A stretch of 6,748 nt of DNA from Methylococcaceae bacterium UBA1147 (GTDB lineage Bacteria > Pseudomonadota > Gammaproteobacteria > Methylococcales > UBA1147). Each line of letters opens with the position of its first letter. The first letter of the stretch is position 1. A model generated the notes under the pieces. That model worked only from the letters and a program-made list of their open reading frames with translations. It was not told the DNA's origin and made no database searches. Of this stretch, positions 5,971 through 6,748 are shown one piece after another. The position numbers and the translations under genes are program-made. The DNA is taken from assembly GCA_002311315.1 (NCBI GenBank), contig DBZZ01000066.1:1-6748 (forward strand). Reading direction: 5' to 3'.

Positions 5971-6065
5971 TATTCCCTGGCCTCCATCCTGGATTTTGCT
6001 CCGTACCGATGGTCAAAACAGCTGTTTGCATCCGGCGGAAACTGTTTAAGCAGGCGTTCCTTCCA

Positions 6066-6071
6066 TATAAT
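6066..6071 (+). promoter_or_regulatory. -10 element of the DegP/DegQ-like protease gene
   Basis: A perfect TATAAT lies 39 nt before the ATG at 6111. The best -35 at 18 nt is CTGTTT (6042-6047), a poor match, so an activator or a weak promoter is possible. I looked for a sigmaE-type pair (GGAACTT/TCTAA-like) and found only GGAAACT at 6037-6043 without a partner. Transcription from here would exclude the in-frame ATG at 6009 as a start. Confidence 0.5.
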
Positions 6072-6110
6072 GACTTCTTTCGAACAAGAAGTTGGTTTGA
6101 TACCGTCTCG

Positions 6111-6748
6111 ATGCCACCCATCAACATGTTCTTCAAGATCGTGAAACCGTTCAATCTGATATTCCTTGGCCTCCTGGCTTTTTCCCTGCCCGTTTTCTCG
6201 GCATTGCCCGACTACGCGGAAGGTCGGCCCCTGCCGAGCCTTGCACCGATGCTGGAACGCGCCGTCCCGGCGGTGGTCAATATTTCAACCCGCACCAAGA
6301 TCAAAGCCCAAGAACATCCGCTAATGCGCGATCCGTTCTTCCGGCATTTTTTCCAGCAACCCAACCGACAAAAGAGACAGCATTCGCAAAGCCTCGGCTC
6401 GGGGGTGATCATCGACCGGGAAAAGGGCTACATACTGACCAACAACCACGTGATTGACAAGGCTGACGAGATCCTGGTCACGCTGCATGATGGCCGACAG
6501 TTGAACGCGACCCTGGTGGGGACTGACCCCGAGGCGGACGTGGCGGTAATCCGGGTCCCGGCACAAAATCTCACCGAGTTGCCTGTTTCAGATTCCAGCC
6601 GTCTGCGGGTGGGGGATTTCGCAGTTGCTATCGGCAATCCCTTCGGGCTCGGGCAGACGGTAACCGCTGGGATTATCAGTGCGCTGGGTCGTTCCGGGCT
6701 TGGAATCGAGGGCTACGAAGATTTCATCCAGACCGATGCCGCGATCAA
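6111..6748 (+). CDS. HtrA-family periplasmic serine protease (DegP/DegQ/MucD-like), 3' end outside window
   Basis: These proteases degrade or refold damaged envelope proteins in the periplasm. The 212 visible residues start with a signal peptide: basic FFKIVKPF, a hydrophobic stretch about residues 15-29, and a probable cleavage after S30 (VFS|A). The mature start PSLAPMLERAVPAVVNIST is typical. Of the catalytic triad, H113 (LTNNHV) and D143 (DPEADVAVI) are present; the serine, expected about five residues past the edge, is off the window. IGNPFGLGQTVTAGIISALGR (174-194) matches the family, and PDZ domains should follow outside. The linker at about 66-91 is rich in basic residues and glutamine (loop LA). 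No clear Shine-Dalgarno precedes ATG 6111 or the alternative ATG 6126. The frame is open back to ATG 6009, but that would add 34 residues before the signal peptide. DegP, DegQ and MucD cannot be told apart from this part. Confidence 0.95.
   Translation, partial: MPPINMFFKIVKPFNLIFLGLLAFSLPVFSALPDYAEGRPLPSLAPMLERAVPAVVNISTRTKIKAQEHPLMRDPFFRHFFQQPNRQKRQHSQSLGSGVIIDREKGYILTNNHVIDKADEILVTLHDGRQLNATLVGTDPEADVAVIRVPAQNLTELPVSDSSRLRVGDFAVAIGNPFGLGQTVTAGIISALGRSGLGIEGYEDFIQTDAAI

Noticed and set aside
6009..6110. ATG at 6009 as the start of the HtrA-like protease
   Set aside because: It would add 34 residues before a normal signal peptide and lies upstream of the TATAAT box at 6066-6071.
1..6748. 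Defence, mobile or other novel system
   Set aside because: Every gene matches a known housekeeping family. No transposase, integrase, CRISPR-like repeats, tRNA attachment site or island of different composition was seen.

Overview
The window looks like ordinary chromosomal housekeeping DNA from a gammaproteobacterium of moderate-to-high GC. The evidence is a ZapD homologue in the order coaE-zapD-yacG converging on secA-argJ-mutT, a gammaproteobacterial-type L28 and zinc-free L33, and a DegP/DegQ-type protease. I cannot name a genus. No mobile element, CRISPR array, tRNA, rRNA or phage signal was seen.

Layout. Left, plus strand: the 3' third of secA (enters from the left edge), argJ (arginine biosynthesis) and a two-domain protein, an 8-oxo-dGTP-type Nudix hydrolase (MutT) joined to a thiamine-phosphate-synthase-like domain. 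The spacing (18 nt, then 75 nt) fits one transcription unit. Middle, minus strand: coaE, zapD and yacG, a tightly overlapping cluster (GTGA overlap, then a 38-nt overlap) that converges on mutT with only 35 nt between the stop codons. It is read in the order coaE (last step of CoA synthesis), zapD (FtsZ cross-linker), yacG (gyrase-inhibitor family zinc protein).

A 264-bp divergent intergenic region (4764-5027) separates coaE from rpmB-rpmG (ribosomal proteins L28 and L33, plus strand). It holds a good sigma70-type extended -10 promoter for rpmB and a perfect 7-bp inverted repeat. rpmG is followed by a probable intrinsic terminator that overlaps the end of a convergent minus-strand gene for a small stand-alone Rieske [2Fe-2S] protein. 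A second divergent intergenic region (5912-6110) separates that gene from a plus-strand HtrA-family (DegP/DegQ-like) periplasmic serine protease. The protease gene has a perfect TATAAT box upstream and leaves the window at the right edge before its catalytic serine.

I found no previously undescribed system. The points most worth checking are the loss of ThiE-type metal-binding residues in the C-terminal domain of the MutT fusion, the inverted repeat upstream of rpmB, and a few unusual starts and overlaps (yacG, coaE, Rieske GTG, protease without a Shine-Dalgarno).
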